Shown here one piece after another: positions 9,033 through 18,687 of a DNA stretch of 64,000 nt. A program made the position numbers and the translations under genes. The number at the start of each line of letters is the position of its first letter. Position 1 is the stretch's first letter. The notes beneath the pieces are model-generated. The model was given only the letters and a program-made list of their open reading frames with translations. It searched no databases and was not told where the DNA came from. The DNA comes from Paenibacillus agilis. Lineage in GTDB: Bacteria; Bacillota; Bacilli; Paenibacillales; Paenibacillaceae. Where the stretch lies: positions 1-64,000 of the forward strand of contig NZ_VNJK01000005.1 in NCBI RefSeq assembly GCF_007786455.1. Direction: 5' to 3'.

Positions 9033-10499
9033 TTACAACTGCGGACGCAGCTTATGATGTTCGGTTGCCTGTTCAAACAAATGTGCGGCGCGAAGTACAG
9101 CCGACTCATCGAATGGCTTACCGATAATTTGCAATCCAACAGGAAGACCGTCTGCCATTCCGCATGGAACGCTAATCGCTGGCACGCCAGCCAAGCTTAC
9201 CGGAATCGTCAAAATATCGTTCATATACATTTGCAACGGGTTGTTGATTTGCTCCCCAATTTTAAATGCAGTAGTCGGAGCAGTTGGCCCGATTAATAGA
9301 TCATACTTTTGGAATGCTTGATCAAAGTCTTGCTTAATAAGTGTACGAACTTTTTGTGCTTTCAAATAATACGCATCATAGTAGCCGGAGCTAAGTGCGT
9401 ACGTTCCAAGCATAATACGACGCTTAACTTCAGATCCGAAGCCTTCGCTGCGGGACTTGAAGTACAAGTCAATTAGGTTGTCAGGGTTCTCTGCACGAAC
9501 GCCGTAACGAACGCCATCAAAACGAGACAAGTTCGAAGAAGCTTCAGAAGAAGCCAACAAGTAATAAGCAGCTACTGCATATTCTGTATGCGGAAGCGAT
9601 ACTTCTTCCCATGTAGCGCCAAGCGACTCAAACGTCTTCAAGGCATCAAGCACAGCTTGTTTAACTTTAGGGTCTACACCTTCACCCATATATTCTTTTG
9701 GAACACCGATACGCAAGCCGCGAACATCGCCTTGCAATGCAGCTGTGTAGTCAGGAATATCGACGTTAGCAGAAGTTGAATCCATCGCATCATGACCAGC
9801 AATCGCTTGCAGTACAAGTGCAGAATCTTCAACCGTACGCGTCAATGGTCCGATTTGATCAAGGGAAGATGCAAATGCAACAAGGCCGAAGCGAGATACA
9901 AGTCCGTACGTAGGCTTCAATCCGACAATACCACAGTAAGAAGCTGGTTGGCGGATCGAGCCACCCGTATCTGAACCAAGGGAGAATGGAACTTGTCCAG
10001 CTGCAACTGCTGCTGCTGAACCACCACTGGAACCACCAGGTACACGTTCAACATCCCAAGGGTTGCGAGTCACTTGATAAGCGGAGTTCTCATTGGAGCC
10101 GCCCATCGCGAATTCGTCCATGTTCAACTTACCAGCTGTAATTACGCCAGCTTCCTTTAGCTTGCGAGATACAAAAGCATCATGCACAGGCACAAAGTTG
10201 TCCAAGAAACGGCTTGCACAAGTTGTGCGCAATCCTTCTGTAATGATGTTGTCTTTAATACCCGCAGGGATACCAGCTAATGCACCAATACCTTCCCCTT
10301 GTACGTATTTATCATCATAGCGGCGAGCTTCTGCACGCGCTTGTTCTTCATTTAGCGTTAGAAATGCTTGAACAGTTCCATCTGTCGCCGCGATGCGCGC
10401 GAAGACTGCTTCGGTTAGTTCCGTTGCAGACAGCGTGCGAGCGCTCAACTGCTGTTTCAGCTCAGCTAATGTATAATCCAATGGCGTCAATTCGAACAT
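9033..10499 (-). CDS. gatA: Asp/Glu-tRNA amidotransferase subunit A
   Basis: 488 residues, an amidase-signature enzyme. The catalytic Lys is in [10 protein letters not shown], and the Ser-cisSer-Lys region is in [15 protein letters not shown]...[15 protein letters not shown]. It releases ammonia from glutamine for GatB. Middle gene of the operon. The annotated ATG directly abuts its AGGAGG; a TTG nine bases further in (about 10490) has ideal spacing and may be the true start. Confidence 0.98.
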   Translation of the reverse strand: MFELTPLDYTLAELKQQLSARTLSATELTEAVFARIAATDGTVQAFLTLNEEQARAEARRYDDKYVQGEGIGALAGIPAGIKDNIITEGLRTTCASRFLDNFVPVHDAFVSRKLKEAGVITAGKLNMDEFAMGGSNENSAYQVTRNPWDVERVPGGSSGGSAAAVAAGQVPFSLGSDTGGSIRQPASYCGIVGLKPTYGLVSRFGLVAFASSLDQIGPLTRTVEDSALVLQAIAGHDAMDSTSANVDIPDYTAALQGDVRGLRIGVPKEYMGEGVDPKVKQAVLDALKTFESLGATWEEVSLPHTEYAVAAYYLLASSEASSNLSRFDGVRYGVRAENPDNLIDLYFKSRSEGFGSEVKRRIMLGTYALSSGYYDAYYLKAQKVRTLIKQDFDQAFQKYDLLIGPTAPTTAFKIGEQINNPLQMYMNDILTIPVSLAGVPAISVPCGMADGLPVGLQIIGKPFDESAVLRAAHLFEQATEHHKLRPQL

Positions 10500-10566
10500 C
10501 CTCCTTCATTTTTGTACAGGATACAAAGCTATAGCCTGTTATTACGCAATTTATCGTATTAAAACG

Positions 10567-10854
10567 TTATTCCAGTACAGCAGGTACGCGGAATTGACCG
10601 TCTTCTTCTTCTGGCGCATTTTTCATAACACGTTCTCTATCCAGAGATGGACGAACTTCATCTTCACGCATTACATTGCGGATCGGCAATACGTGCGTTG
10701 TAGGTTGTACATCATCCGTGTTCAATTCATTCAGTTTATCTGCATATTTCAAAATCGCATTCAACTGATCTGTGTAACGATCTTTCTCTTCATCCGTTAG
10801 CAGCAAGCGTGCAAGCTTAGCTACATGCTCAACATCATGTAAATTAATGCTCAT
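10567..10854 (-). CDS. gatC: Asp/Glu-tRNA amidotransferase subunit C
   Basis: 95 residues. Typical GatC: an N-terminal helix pair (VEHVAKLARLLLTDEE) and the conserved DVQPTTHVLP...VMREDEV...AP segment. GatC wraps GatA and GatB and stabilises the complex. First gene of the operon, 67 bases before gatA, with AAGGAGG upstream of the ATG. Confidence 0.97.
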   Translation of the reverse strand: MSINLHDVEHVAKLARLLLTDEEKDRYTDQLNAILKYADKLNELNTDDVQPTTHVLPIRNVMREDEVRPSLDRERVMKNAPEEEDGQFRVPAVLE

Positions 10855-10897
10855 GGGGATTCATGTCCTCCTTCGTTCGGCAAATAGTCATCCCTTT

Positions 10898-10925
10898 ATT
10901 ATAGCGAAGAACTGAAAAATCTCAA
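10898..10925 (-). promoter_or_regulatory. Promoter of gatCAB
   Basis: Minus strand TTGAGA (10920-10925), a 16-base spacer and a perfect TATAAT (10898-10903), 44 bases upstream of gatC. The remainder of 10926-11131 shows nothing I can assign. Confidence 0.65.
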
Positions 10926-11131
10926 TTGTAGTGGAAACAACTTGTATTGTCTATGTAAAGAAGTGAAACCCACAATAAGGTGAAGCGTATTATCCTTCAT
11001 AGAGCCAAAATACCAATTATTTCTTGCGTCGTATCAACACTAATTACTAACATATCGATTAATCAACTGCATCTATAATTATGAAATGGAAACATCGACA
11101 TTGAAATAGAAGCATAAATGACACTTGCATC

Positions 11132-11187
11132 AAAAAAAGACACTCCAGATTCATCCCGGGTTCGGGTTGATATCTGTGAGTGTCTTT
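11132..11187 (-). terminator. Intrinsic terminator
   Basis: Long minus-strand hairpin: AAAGACACTC pairs with GAGTGTCTTT, with an inner AGATA/TCT and CCCG/CGGG stem, followed by a T-run. It lies just after the stop of the 126-residue protein gene. Confidence 0.85.
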
Positions 11188-11198
11188 GTGTATGAGCT

Positions 11199-11579
11199 CT
11201 AAATCCAAGCTCGCAAGTTTACTTGTCGGATAAAGTCTTCCGGGGAAAGAGATTGTGGTTCCTCTTCCTCAGACGCCTCATCCTGTTCTTCGCCTTGCAT
11301 CAGCTGACGGAACAATGATTCGTTACGTGTAGCTAATGCGTAGTCGATCAGCGCTTCCCGTTCAATGCGTTCCACTTCTTCTTTAAGCAGCACATCTTCA
11401 AGCTCAATATCTGAACCTGGTACTAAAAAATTGCGGTTCGCACGCGGAACCCGGACCACATAATCAAAAGCATTATCCGCATTGCGGTCATATGCAATAA
11501 TATAGCCGTATTCCCCAATCGGCAAATGTTGCTCGAAACGGTCTGCGACAACGACTACTTTCTCTCCTAATGGCAGCAT
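11199..11579 (-). CDS. Small acidic protein, IDEAL-domain-like C-terminus
   Basis: 126 residues. The N-terminal half (LPLGEKVVVVADRF...GEYGYIIAYDRN) looks like a small beta-barrel. It is followed by LIDYALATRNESLFRQLM (about residues 78-95), which fits the IDEAL-domain pattern of Bacillales small proteins, and a Glu-rich linker. Function unknown. Monocistronic, with its own terminator; divergent from the two-component genes. The IDEAL assignment rests on a short match only. Confidence 0.6.
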   Translation of the reverse strand: MLPLGEKVVVVADRFEQHLPIGEYGYIIAYDRNADNAFDYVVRVPRANRNFLVPGSDIELEDVLLKEEVERIEREALIDYALATRNESLFRQLMQGEEQDEASEEEEPQSLSPEDFIRQVNLRAWI

Positions 11580-11810
11580 TGGTATGCCTCCCAGCCGTTT
11601 GCTTTTTTCACTATGTTACTAGAAAAATGAGCTGCTGTAAACGTTAGGTATGACGTATCGTAACCAGTTATTTTCCAGAGTGTTATCGTGTAGAACACTG
11701 TAATTGTCTATTTCTATGTAAATATTTTCAACCCATAACTTTCTGTCTACTTCGTTTTTCAATTTGCTATAATAGATTCCATACCTTACCAAAACGAGGA
11801 GAGTTATTCG

Positions 11811-12485
11811 ATGAAACCAACTATCTTGTATGTAGAAGACGACTTAGAAATCGGAGAATGGACCAATCAATTCCTCAAGGACAAGGGCTATGAGGTCGAT
11901 TGGAGAAAATCGGGCGAGAATGCACTGCATGAGGCCGGCTCTTATAGTCTGGTCATACTAGATGTGATGCTGCCTGGCCTAGATGGATTTACCGTTGGTC
12001 AACGTTTAAAAAAGAACGCACCTCATATTCCTGTGTTGATGTTGTCTGCACGAAGTTCTATCGATGATAAGCTGCAAGGTCTAAATTTTGCAGACGATTA
12101 TCTTACGAAACCTTTCCATCCAGATGAATTGGCTGCAAGAATCGAAATATTGCTGCGCCGGTATGAAAAGGAAGAAGAGGAATGCATCACTCTGCACCAT
12201 ATACATATGTATCCGAAACAAAATCGTATTGTTGATAGCCGTACGAACGAAGATCTGACACTTACAGGCAAGCAGTTTCATATTTTCCGATATATGATCC
12301 AAAACGCCAATCAAATTTTGACTAAAGAGCAGATCTACGAGGGAGTATGGGGAGATCCGTACATAGAAGGCGACAAAACCTTGCAAGTACATATTCGATA
12401 TTTACGTGAAAAAATTGAGCTGGATCCGAGCAAGCCGCTTGTTATTGAAACGATACGCGGCATCGGCTACAGGGTAAGACGATAA
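11811..12485 (+). CDS. OmpR-family response regulator
   Basis: 224 residues. Receiver domain with acidic pocket (VEDD), phospho-acceptor Asp in VILDVMLPG (about residue 51), and the conserved Lys in DDYLTKPF. C-terminal winged helix of the OmpR/PhoB type (LTLTGKQFHIFRYM...GDKTLQVHIRYLREKIE...TIRGIGYRV). Start preceded by GAGGAGAG. Stop overlaps the kinase ATG (TAATG), so the two are coupled. The neighbouring LanFEG-type transporter suggests it controls peptide-antibiotic resistance. Confidence 0.93.
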   Translation: MKPTILYVEDDLEIGEWTNQFLKDKGYEVDWRKSGENALHEAGSYSLVILDVMLPGLDGFTVGQRLKKNAPHIPVLMLSARSSIDDKLQGLNFADDYLTKPFHPDELAARIEILLRRYEKEEEECITLHHIHMYPKQNRIVDSRTNEDLTLTGKQFHIFRYMIQNANQILTKEQIYEGVWGDPYIEGDKTLQVHIRYLREKIELDPSKPLVIETIRGIGYRVRR

Positions 12486-13978
12486 TGAAGCTATCATTTA
12501 ATAAGAACAAAAAGCAGATGGATATGAGCAAGATGCAGAAACATACAAAAAGCAGATGGTGGCGTTTAACCGACTCTCGCGTACGTTGGCGTCATTCCTT
12601 GCTCGTTAAATATCTTTCACTCGTCGTATGCGCCATGATGTTGTTCTTTTTCCTTATGCCCTTGGCTACCATTATTCTTGCAATACCGATGTATTGGAAC
12701 GATCAAATGAAAGAAAAGGAAAATCCGTATGCGAATGGCCATACACTCATGACAGCGTGGCACGCCGAGACAAAGCTGCTTAAAGGTAGCAATGAGCAGG
12801 CCATTGAAAAACTTCTTGCCAGTTGGAAGGTTAAACTGCCAAAAGCATCCGTATTTTGGATAGATGAAAAAGGAATGACGCGTAGCATGCTGCCTGAGCA
12901 AAAATCACTGCCAAAACAGTGGACCGCGCAAGACAGTATTGCCTTTATGAAAAATAGCCATGACGGAGACCCCTTTACTGTCGTTTCCTTTATAGGTGGT
13001 GAAGCGGCTAAAGAAGGATTTGTCGTCATTCAAATCCCACGGAAATTGATGACATACGATGGGCTGCAGCCTCTATACACCAGCGAATATGCATTTGCAA
13101 TTATGATGAGCCTGACTCTCCTATTCATTCTCTTCTCATGGCGCTTCTTCTATCGAATTCAACGGCGATTGAGAGAACTGGAACGAGCCATGGCAATGAC
13201 AGACGAGCAAGGAATTCCTGTCACGATATCGGTCGCAAAAGAAGATGAAATCGGCCAGCTGCAGCATTCGTTCAATCGGATGACATCTGAGCTGCGGGCA
13301 AGCCGCAAACGTGAGCAAGAAGAAGAGGAACTGCGCAAGCAATTAATCGCCAATTTGTCTCATGATATTCGGACGCCACTGACAACCATTCGAACGCATG
13401 TCCACACGATACAGCAGGAAAATGACGTACTACAGGAACGAAGCAAGACAAGTTTGCGTGTAATCGTGCAAAAATGTGAGGACCTTGCACATCTCGTCGA
13501 TAACTTGCTGTCCTATACACTGCTTTCAGCAAAGCGCTATACCTTCCACCCCCAAGCTGTGGATGTCGTTCGTCTTGTAAGGGAAAGCGCGGCGGCTTGG
13601 TACCCGATGTGGGAGAAGCATCAGTTTGAAGTTGAAGTTAATCTGCCTTCTGCGCCAATTACTTGGGATGTCGATCAGATGTGGATGAAGCGTATTCTCG
13701 ATAATGTGTACCAGAATGTCGTAAGACACGCGTCATCTGGGCGCTATATTCGAATCGAAATGAATCAACTCCCTAACGGCAGCAGCGAACTGGTCATTCA
13801 AGATAAAGGTCCTGGCATGAAAGTCACTTCTTCCAATAAAGGTGCTGGTATTGGTCTTAGCATTATTGAAATGATGCTGAAAGAGATGCAACTGGAACAA
13901 GAGGTGTTTAGCAGCAGCAACGGTACGACATTGGTCTTGACTCCGAAACGGGGAAATTTAAAAAATCCAAATATTTAA
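12485..13978 (+). CDS. Sensor histidine kinase
   Basis: 497 residues. A basic cytosolic start is followed by TM1 (about 39-65), an extracytoplasmic sensor of about 135 residues, TM2 (about 200-220), a HAMP linker, HisKA with phospho-His in LSHDIRTPLTTI (about residue 292) and HATPase_c with DKGPGM and GAGIGLSI. The sensor size differs from the very short loops of BceS-type kinases and is nearer to NisK/SpaK- or CprK-like kinases. Partner of the upstream regulator; the transporter operon begins 60 bases downstream. Confidence 0.92.
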   Translation: MKLSFNKNKKQMDMSKMQKHTKSRWWRLTDSRVRWRHSLLVKYLSLVVCAMMLFFFLMPLATIILAIPMYWNDQMKEKENPYANGHTLMTAWHAETKLLKGSNEQAIEKLLASWKVKLPKASVFWIDEKGMTRSMLPEQKSLPKQWTAQDSIAFMKNSHDGDPFTVVSFIGGEAAKEGFVVIQIPRKLMTYDGLQPLYTSEYAFAIMMSLTLLFILFSWRFFYRIQRRLRELERAMAMTDEQGIPVTISVAKEDEIGQLQHSFNRMTSELRASRKREQEEEELRKQLIANLSHDIRTPLTTIRTHVHTIQQENDVLQERSKTSLRVIVQKCEDLAHLVDNLLSYTLLSAKRYTFHPQAVDVVRLVRESAAAWYPMWEKHQFEVEVNLPSAPITWDVDQMWMKRILDNVYQNVVRHASSGRYIRIEMNQLPNGSSELVIQDKGPGMKVTSSNKGAGIGLSIIEMMLKEMQLEQEVFSSSNGTTLVLTPKRGNLKNPNI

Positions 13979-14015
13979 ACTCGATTTAACCTTGAAGTCG
14001 CTCTTGTTTAACCTT
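13974..14015 (+). promoter_or_regulatory. Direct repeats, candidate response-regulator operator
   Basis: TTTAACCTT occurs exactly at 13985-13993 and 14007-14015, a 22-base period (two helical turns). A weaker copy, TTTAAACTC, lies 11 bases upstream at 13974-13982. OmpR-family regulators bind direct repeats at ~11/22-base spacing. A -10-like TATAAAG follows at 14021, but it lies very close to the ribosome binding site, so the exact promoter is unclear. Confidence 0.45.
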
Positions 14016-14047
14016 CAGCCTATAAAGTAGGTTGTGAGGTGATGAAC

Positions 14048-14962
14048 ATGAGCGACTTTATCGTTCAGACGAAGCAATTAACGAAAACATACAAAGGCAA
14101 AATTGCCGTTGATCAAGTAAACTTACAAATTCAAAAAGGTCAAATCTACGGTTTCTTAGGGTCTAATGGTGCAGGTAAAACAACGACGATTCGTATGCTG
14201 CTCGGCCTAATTCAACCAACAGACGGAGAAGTACATATTTTCGGCAAAAATCTAAAGAAAGACAAGCTGTCCATTCTTCGTAAAATAGGTTCACTCGTTG
14301 AATATCCGTCTTACTACGGTCACTTGAACGCGATTGAGAACTTGGAAACGATACGCCGTATTATCGACGTGCCAAAGTCACGAATTGATGAAGTACTTTC
14401 CATTGTGCAGCTTACTGCCGATGCAAAGCGCCCTGTAAAAGGCTACTCGCTAGGAATGAAGCAGCGCCTTGGTATCGCTGCCGCTCTACTTGGTTCTCCT
14501 GAGCTGCTCGTACTGGATGAACCAACGAACGGCTTGGACCCTTCAGGAATATTGGAAATCCGTGAGCTTATTAAAAGCTTGCCACAGCAATATGGCATTA
14601 CAGTGCTCGTTTCAAGCCACTTGTTGAGTGAAGTGGAGCAAATGGCTACGAATGTTGGTATCATCCAACACGGACGCATGCTGTTCCAAGATTCCATTGA
14701 GACATTAGTACAGCAAGCTAAGCAGCATATCATGCTCTCTGTATCCGAGCCAGAACGCGCAGCTGCAACTCTAAATGCAGCAGGGATTCGCACTAATCTG
14801 GAGTCTGAAGGCTTGCTGCACTGTTCCTATGTGCCAGATACGAAAATTGCTTCCGCTGTCCATCTACTTGTCCATGACGGACATGATATTTATCGCATTA
14901 CAGAGAAGCGCGAGTCGCTAGAGGATATCTTCCTTGCGATGACGAGAGAGGGGGGCTTCTAA
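14048..14962 (+). CDS. LanF/BcrA-type ABC transporter ATP-binding protein
   Basis: About 304 residues from the ATG six bases after GTGAGGTG; in-frame GTG and ATG codons 9 and 6 bases earlier lie inside the ribosome binding site. Walker A GSNGAGKTT, signature YSLGMKQRLGIA, Walker B LLVLDEPTNGLDP and switch SSHLLSE are intact. The Q-loop has Glu instead of Gln (SLVEYPSYYGHL), the E-loop typical of lantibiotic-immunity (LanF) and bacitracin (BcrA) exporters. Forms a three-gene operon with two ABC-2 permeases, with overlapping stop/start. Confidence 0.92.
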   Translation: MSDFIVQTKQLTKTYKGKIAVDQVNLQIQKGQIYGFLGSNGAGKTTTIRMLLGLIQPTDGEVHIFGKNLKKDKLSILRKIGSLVEYPSYYGHLNAIENLETIRRIIDVPKSRIDEVLSIVQLTADAKRPVKGYSLGMKQRLGIAAALLGSPELLVLDEPTNGLDPSGILEIRELIKSLPQQYGITVLVSSHLLSEVEQMATNVGIIQHGRMLFQDSIETLVQQAKQHIMLSVSEPERAAATLNAAGIRTNLESEGLLHCSYVPDTKIASAVHLLVHDGHDIYRITEKRESLEDIFLAMTREGGF

Positions 14963-15675
14963 TGCTCACACGGGCATTTGCCTCGGACTGGCTTAAGCTG
15001 CGGCATACATGGATTGTTGCACTGGTAATCTTCGGACCAGCAGGCGTTATCGGATTGCAAGCAGTCAACTGGGGACTTCGCTATGATTATTTGACGGATC
15101 GATATGCAGGAATGCTGTGGGAAACGTTGTTAAAGGATGTCCATTTCTTATCCGTTCCTGCGCTGTTATTAGGAATTACGCTCGTCGCTTCTATGCTTGC
15201 AGGTATGGAACATCAGCATGGATCATGGAAGCAAACGCTAGCACTGCCTATTCGACGCCGGACTGTATATATGTCCAAATGGCTTGTTTGCCAGACACTA
15301 ATGCTGCTAGCTTGTATCCTATTAATGACGGGTATGCTCCTGCTCGGTTACTTGCTCGGCTTCGGTGGGAATATTCCATGGGATAGCCTCCTTGCTCGCA
15401 GTTTCTATCCTTGGCTGACAGCAGGTCCAATCTTAGCACTTCAGCTATGGCTATCCATTAGTACAGCCAACCAGACGATTCCTCTCTCGATCGGAATCGT
15501 ACTGAGCATTATGAGCTTGTCTGCTGCAGGCATGCCTGACTGGATGCCATTGAAATGGCCGCTGCTGATGAAAGATTCAATTTCAACAGAACTATCAATC
15601 GCATTAGGAGTAAGCACAGGGCTGCTCGTTCTCCTATTCAGTATTATTCACTTTACACGGAAGGACGTGAGTTAA
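14962..15675 (+). CDS. LanE/LanG-like ABC permease 1
   Basis: 237 residues with six predicted transmembrane segments. An N-terminal amphipathic part (SDWLKLRHTW) and the cytosolic segment HGSWKQTLALPIRR-x-VYMSKW are typical of ABC-2 permeases of the MutE/MutG/BcrB kind. Its start overlaps the ATPase stop by one base. With its paralogue downstream it would form the heterodimeric membrane part of the exporter. Substrate is inferred, not shown. Confidence 0.85.
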   Translation: MLTRAFASDWLKLRHTWIVALVIFGPAGVIGLQAVNWGLRYDYLTDRYAGMLWETLLKDVHFLSVPALLLGITLVASMLAGMEHQHGSWKQTLALPIRRRTVYMSKWLVCQTLMLLACILLMTGMLLLGYLLGFGGNIPWDSLLARSFYPWLTAGPILALQLWLSISTANQTIPLSIGIVLSIMSLSAAGMPDWMPLKWPLLMKDSISTELSIALGVSTGLLVLLFSIIHFTRKDVS

Positions 15676-16416
15676 ATGAAGGGCATCTTCAAAATACTAC
15701 GTTCAGAAGCAGTTAAATTACGCCATTCAAAACTAAGCAGCTTGCTGCTAATCAGTCCACTGCTCTCGCTCTCAGTCGGCGTTATGTATAATACCCGCAG
15801 TGACGTGCCATGGCTTGAGATGTACAGTATGATGGCGCTATCTCACGCTATACTATTCCTCCCGCTTATGACAGGAATCATTGGCGCACTGATGTGCCGC
15901 TATGAGCATGCCAACGGCGGTTGGAAGCAAACGCTAGCTCTACCTATCTCTCGAACCCATCTATACGTAGGAAAATTTCTAATTATTTGCTTCATGACTT
16001 TTACGATGCAGCTTTTGTTCTTCTTAGCGGTAGTTGCAGCAGGGATGTTCAAAGGATTTGAAAGTCCGATGCCTGCCACGGAGATTATCACCTTCGTTAT
16101 TAGCGGATGGATTGCTACATTGCCGCTTGCTGCCTTGCAATTGTTCGTCTCCACGATGTGGGCAAGCTTTGCAGCAGCCTTAACGATTACTGTTATTTTC
16201 ACGCTGCCGAACATGCTTATTGTACAGTCAGCAGATTACGGCCCTTATTATCCTTGGGCACAGCCTGCTCTTGCCATGCTGCCGATGAGTGATAGTTCCA
16301 TGAATACGTTAGGTTTAAATATTTCACTAGAGACGTTATTGCTCGTTATTGGCGGAAGCTTCCTTGTATTTTTCGTCACTGGACTGCTCTATTTCCAGCG
16401 GAAAGATGTTGCGTAG
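15676..16416 (+). CDS. LanE/LanG-like ABC permease 2
   Basis: 246 residues with six predicted transmembrane segments, paralogous to the preceding permease. It shares RSEAVKLRHSKL at the N-terminus and NGGWKQTLALPISRTHLYVGKF in the cytosolic loop. Begins directly after the previous stop. Completes the ATPase + two-permease set expected of LanFEG-type immunity transporters; no lantibiotic structural or modification genes are adjacent, so this is probably a stand-alone resistance unit. Confidence 0.85.
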   Translation: MKGIFKILRSEAVKLRHSKLSSLLLISPLLSLSVGVMYNTRSDVPWLEMYSMMALSHAILFLPLMTGIIGALMCRYEHANGGWKQTLALPISRTHLYVGKFLIICFMTFTMQLLFFLAVVAAGMFKGFESPMPATEIITFVISGWIATLPLAALQLFVSTMWASFAAALTITVIFTLPNMLIVQSADYGPYYPWAQPALAMLPMSDSSMNTLGLNISLETLLLVIGGSFLVFFVTGLLYFQRKDVA

Positions 16417-16510
16417 TCCAATGTCGAATACGACGAAATTATATTCCAGATTGTGCTTACGACTAGAAACATATACATGTTACGAAATTAGGGATAAGCT
16501 AAACGTCAAA

Positions 16511-16559
16511 AAGCACGTAAGCCATAAAGGGAGATCCCTTACGGCATGCGTGCTTTTTT
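16511..16559 (+). terminator. Intrinsic terminator after the ABC operon
   Basis: Stem AAGCACG...CGTGCTT with an inner AAGGGA/TCCCTT hairpin, T6 on the plus strand and T5 on the minus strand. It probably also serves the convergent MBL gene. Confidence 0.85.
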
Positions 16560-16633
16560 GATGATGATAAAAAATCAATGTCGACTATGTTCGTTTCCTA
16601 TTTCAGCTAACTGTAGTCTGTCGCGTACTCAAG

Positions 16634-17257
16634 CTACAGAAATGGATTGTGTTCTTTCTCAAAACCGATCGTTGTTGCCGGACCGTGACCAGGGTAGACG
16701 TTGACATCATCACCTAGCGTGAACAGCTTCGTACGAATCGAATTGATCAGAACAGCATGATCGCCACCTGTAAGATCAGTGCGGCCAATCGACATGCGGA
16801 ACAATGCATCACCTGCAATGCATTGTTTATCAAATACAAAGCTGACACTGCCAGGAGAATGACCTGGCGTATGAAGTACGCTAAGCTTCAATCCGATCAA
16901 TTCAAGCTCGTCCCCGTCCTGAAGCAAATGTTCAGCAGGAGCAAAGCTCATCGGCCCGGTTATTTGCGGCCAACGAAGTGAACCGTTAAGCTCGGGATTC
17001 GTTAGCCATTCCTGTTCCTGTTCATGAATATAAACAGGACAACCGTAGCGCTCGCGAATAAGGCCCAAACCACCGATGTGATCCAAGTGAGCATGGGTAA
17101 GCAATACTGCTTTAACCTGCATGTCTCCAAGTGCTTGGAACAACGGTTCAGGATTCATGCCTGGATCGATTACGACCGCCTCGTTCGTATCTTGCTGATG
17201 AAGAATGTATGCATTCGTCTCGAAAGGTCCAAGTGGAATTCCAATGATGCGCAGCAT
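16634..17257 (-). CDS. MBL-fold hydrolase (glyoxalase II-like)
   Basis: 207 residues. Metallo-beta-lactamase fold with THAHLDHIGG as the metal site, HTPGHSPGS, GDALF and a late HG (YPGHGPAT), the complete ligand set for a binuclear zinc centre. Resembles the YqgX group of Bacillales, annotated as hydroxyacylglutathione- or bacillithiol-thioester hydrolases. Substrate not determinable from sequence. Monocistronic. Confidence 0.88.
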   Translation of the reverse strand: MLRIIGIPLGPFETNAYILHQQDTNEAVVIDPGMNPEPLFQALGDMQVKAVLLTHAHLDHIGGLGLIRERYGCPVYIHEQEQEWLTNPELNGSLRWPQITGPMSFAPAEHLLQDGDELELIGLKLSVLHTPGHSPGSVSFVFDKQCIAGDALFRMSIGRTDLTGGDHAVLINSIRTKLFTLGDDVNVYPGHGPATTIGFEKEHNPFL

Positions 17258-17326
17258 AGTTGTTAAACACCGCCTTTATAAGGTTTCAAGACTCTCATCT
17301 AATCAAACTAGAGCCATTGTTCTATT

Positions 17327-17893
17327 TTAAAAGGATGAGAGCAGCTCGCGCAATTCTTTAAGAACTCGCGTTTGATATTCTGTACCTTCACCATACTGTT
17401 CTATTATCTTTTGACGAGCAATTTTCAAGTTATCTTGATAGTCTGCTGCTTCGCGATCTGGATTCGCCTGCTTGAAGGCAATCATATGTGCTTGTACATC
17501 GCTAGGGCGAGGACCCCATTGACCAAGTACATGTCCACCAGTGTCTGCAATAATAACAATTGGTACCGCACGGCCACCCATCGTTAAATATTGATCCATC
17601 ACTTCAGGGAACTTCTCTACGATAAGTACTTCTGTAGGAATACCTGCTGCTTCTGTCGCACGGAAAACAACTGGTACGTTGCGGATAACATCCCCACACC
17701 AATCTGCCATCAAGATTAGACAACGAAGATCATCACGGAATTGAAGTGACTCGAAGAAGGATTTGTCTTCTTCATTGCTCCATTCGAAACCTTCGTACCA
17801 GCCAAGAAATGTATCTTTATTTTTCTCCATCCCATCAATAAAAGCTTGTGGCGTAATTCCTTGATCTAGAACTGCTGCTACGGATTTGCTCAT
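17327..17893 (-). CDS. Thioredoxin-like protein with single active-site Cys
   Basis: 188 residues. Thioredoxin fold with cis-Pro in GGRAVPIVII. The active-site position reads ADWCGDV, so only the first Cys of CxxC is present and the second is Val. This pattern is common in the Thioredoxin_9 family, which probably acts in mono-thiol chemistry or has lost redox activity. Overlaps the dedA-like gene by four bases (ATGA) and is cotranscribed with it. Confidence 0.8.
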   Translation of the reverse strand: MSKSVAAVLDQGITPQAFIDGMEKNKDTFLGWYEGFEWSNEEDKSFFESLQFRDDLRCLILMADWCGDVIRNVPVVFRATEAAGIPTEVLIVEKFPEVMDQYLTMGGRAVPIVIIADTGGHVLGQWGPRPSDVQAHMIAFKQANPDREAADYQDNLKIARQKIIEQYGEGTEYQTRVLKELRELLSSF

Positions 17894-18510
17894 ATCGGTT
17901 TACCCTCTTTCTTCTTAGATATTGTGTATTTGATAACAAAATAAATAATAAGCACTGCTAGAGCTACTAAAATAAAAGACTGAATATATGGTGCCGCCGC
18001 CTCATCGATATGCTGCCAACGATCACCTAATACGTATCCTAGATACAAGAACCCAATCGTCCAGGGTATCGCTGCCAGTGTCGTCAACATGACAAACTTC
18101 CATACCGGCATACGGCTAATTCCTGCGGGAATTGAAATCGCGTGACGAACGATCGGAACAAACCTTGCCGTGAAAATAACTCCTGTACCGTACTTATTGA
18201 ACCACTCTTCAGACATGTCGATATGGTGCTGACGGATAAGCAAGTATTTTCCGTAACGAGCCAAAAAAGGTCGCCCTCCATACCGTGCTATTGCATAGAT
18301 GATAAACTGAGCTGCAACGCCGCCCACAACTCCAAAAAACAGGGCGGAGAAGTATGAAATATGCCCCTGTTGAATCAAATACCCGCCATAAGCCAGTACA
18401 AGTTCACTTGGGATCATTTCCATCATCAGACCAATCATAATCCCAAATCCGCCTAAACTTTGAATCCATTCAAGTACGGTCGATACAAGATCATGTAACA
18501 CGGTTAACAT
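17890..18510 (-). CDS. DedA-family membrane protein
   Basis: 206 residues with about five hydrophobic segments. DedA/SNARE-associated signatures: EMIPSELVLAYGGYL, a glycine-rich re-entrant region, and FTARFVPIVRHAISIPAGISRMP with its conserved Arg residues. DedA proteins are implicated in lipid-carrier or phospholipid flipping (undecaprenyl phosphate, polymyxin resistance). The precise substrate of this paralogue is unknown. First gene of a two-gene unit. Confidence 0.9.
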   Translation of the reverse strand: MLTVLHDLVSTVLEWIQSLGGFGIMIGLMMEMIPSELVLAYGGYLIQQGHISYFSALFFGVVGGVAAQFIIYAIARYGGRPFLARYGKYLLIRQHHIDMSEEWFNKYGTGVIFTARFVPIVRHAISIPAGISRMPVWKFVMLTTLAAIPWTIGFLYLGYVLGDRWQHIDEAAAPYIQSFILVALAVLIIYFVIKYTISKKKEGKPI

Positions 18511-18687
18511 TCGCCTCGGTTTCTCCCCTATATAATCGAGCGTTTAAAAAGCGAGCTTCTCAAACCAACTCAGAGAGGTATAAACCCATTTTATTCTAGC
18601 ATACCCAAGGACATGTCTGCTACTGCTTGTCATCGCAGTCTGCCTGTCCGCATACAATGCAATAGACAAGCAATAAGGAGGAGTCGT

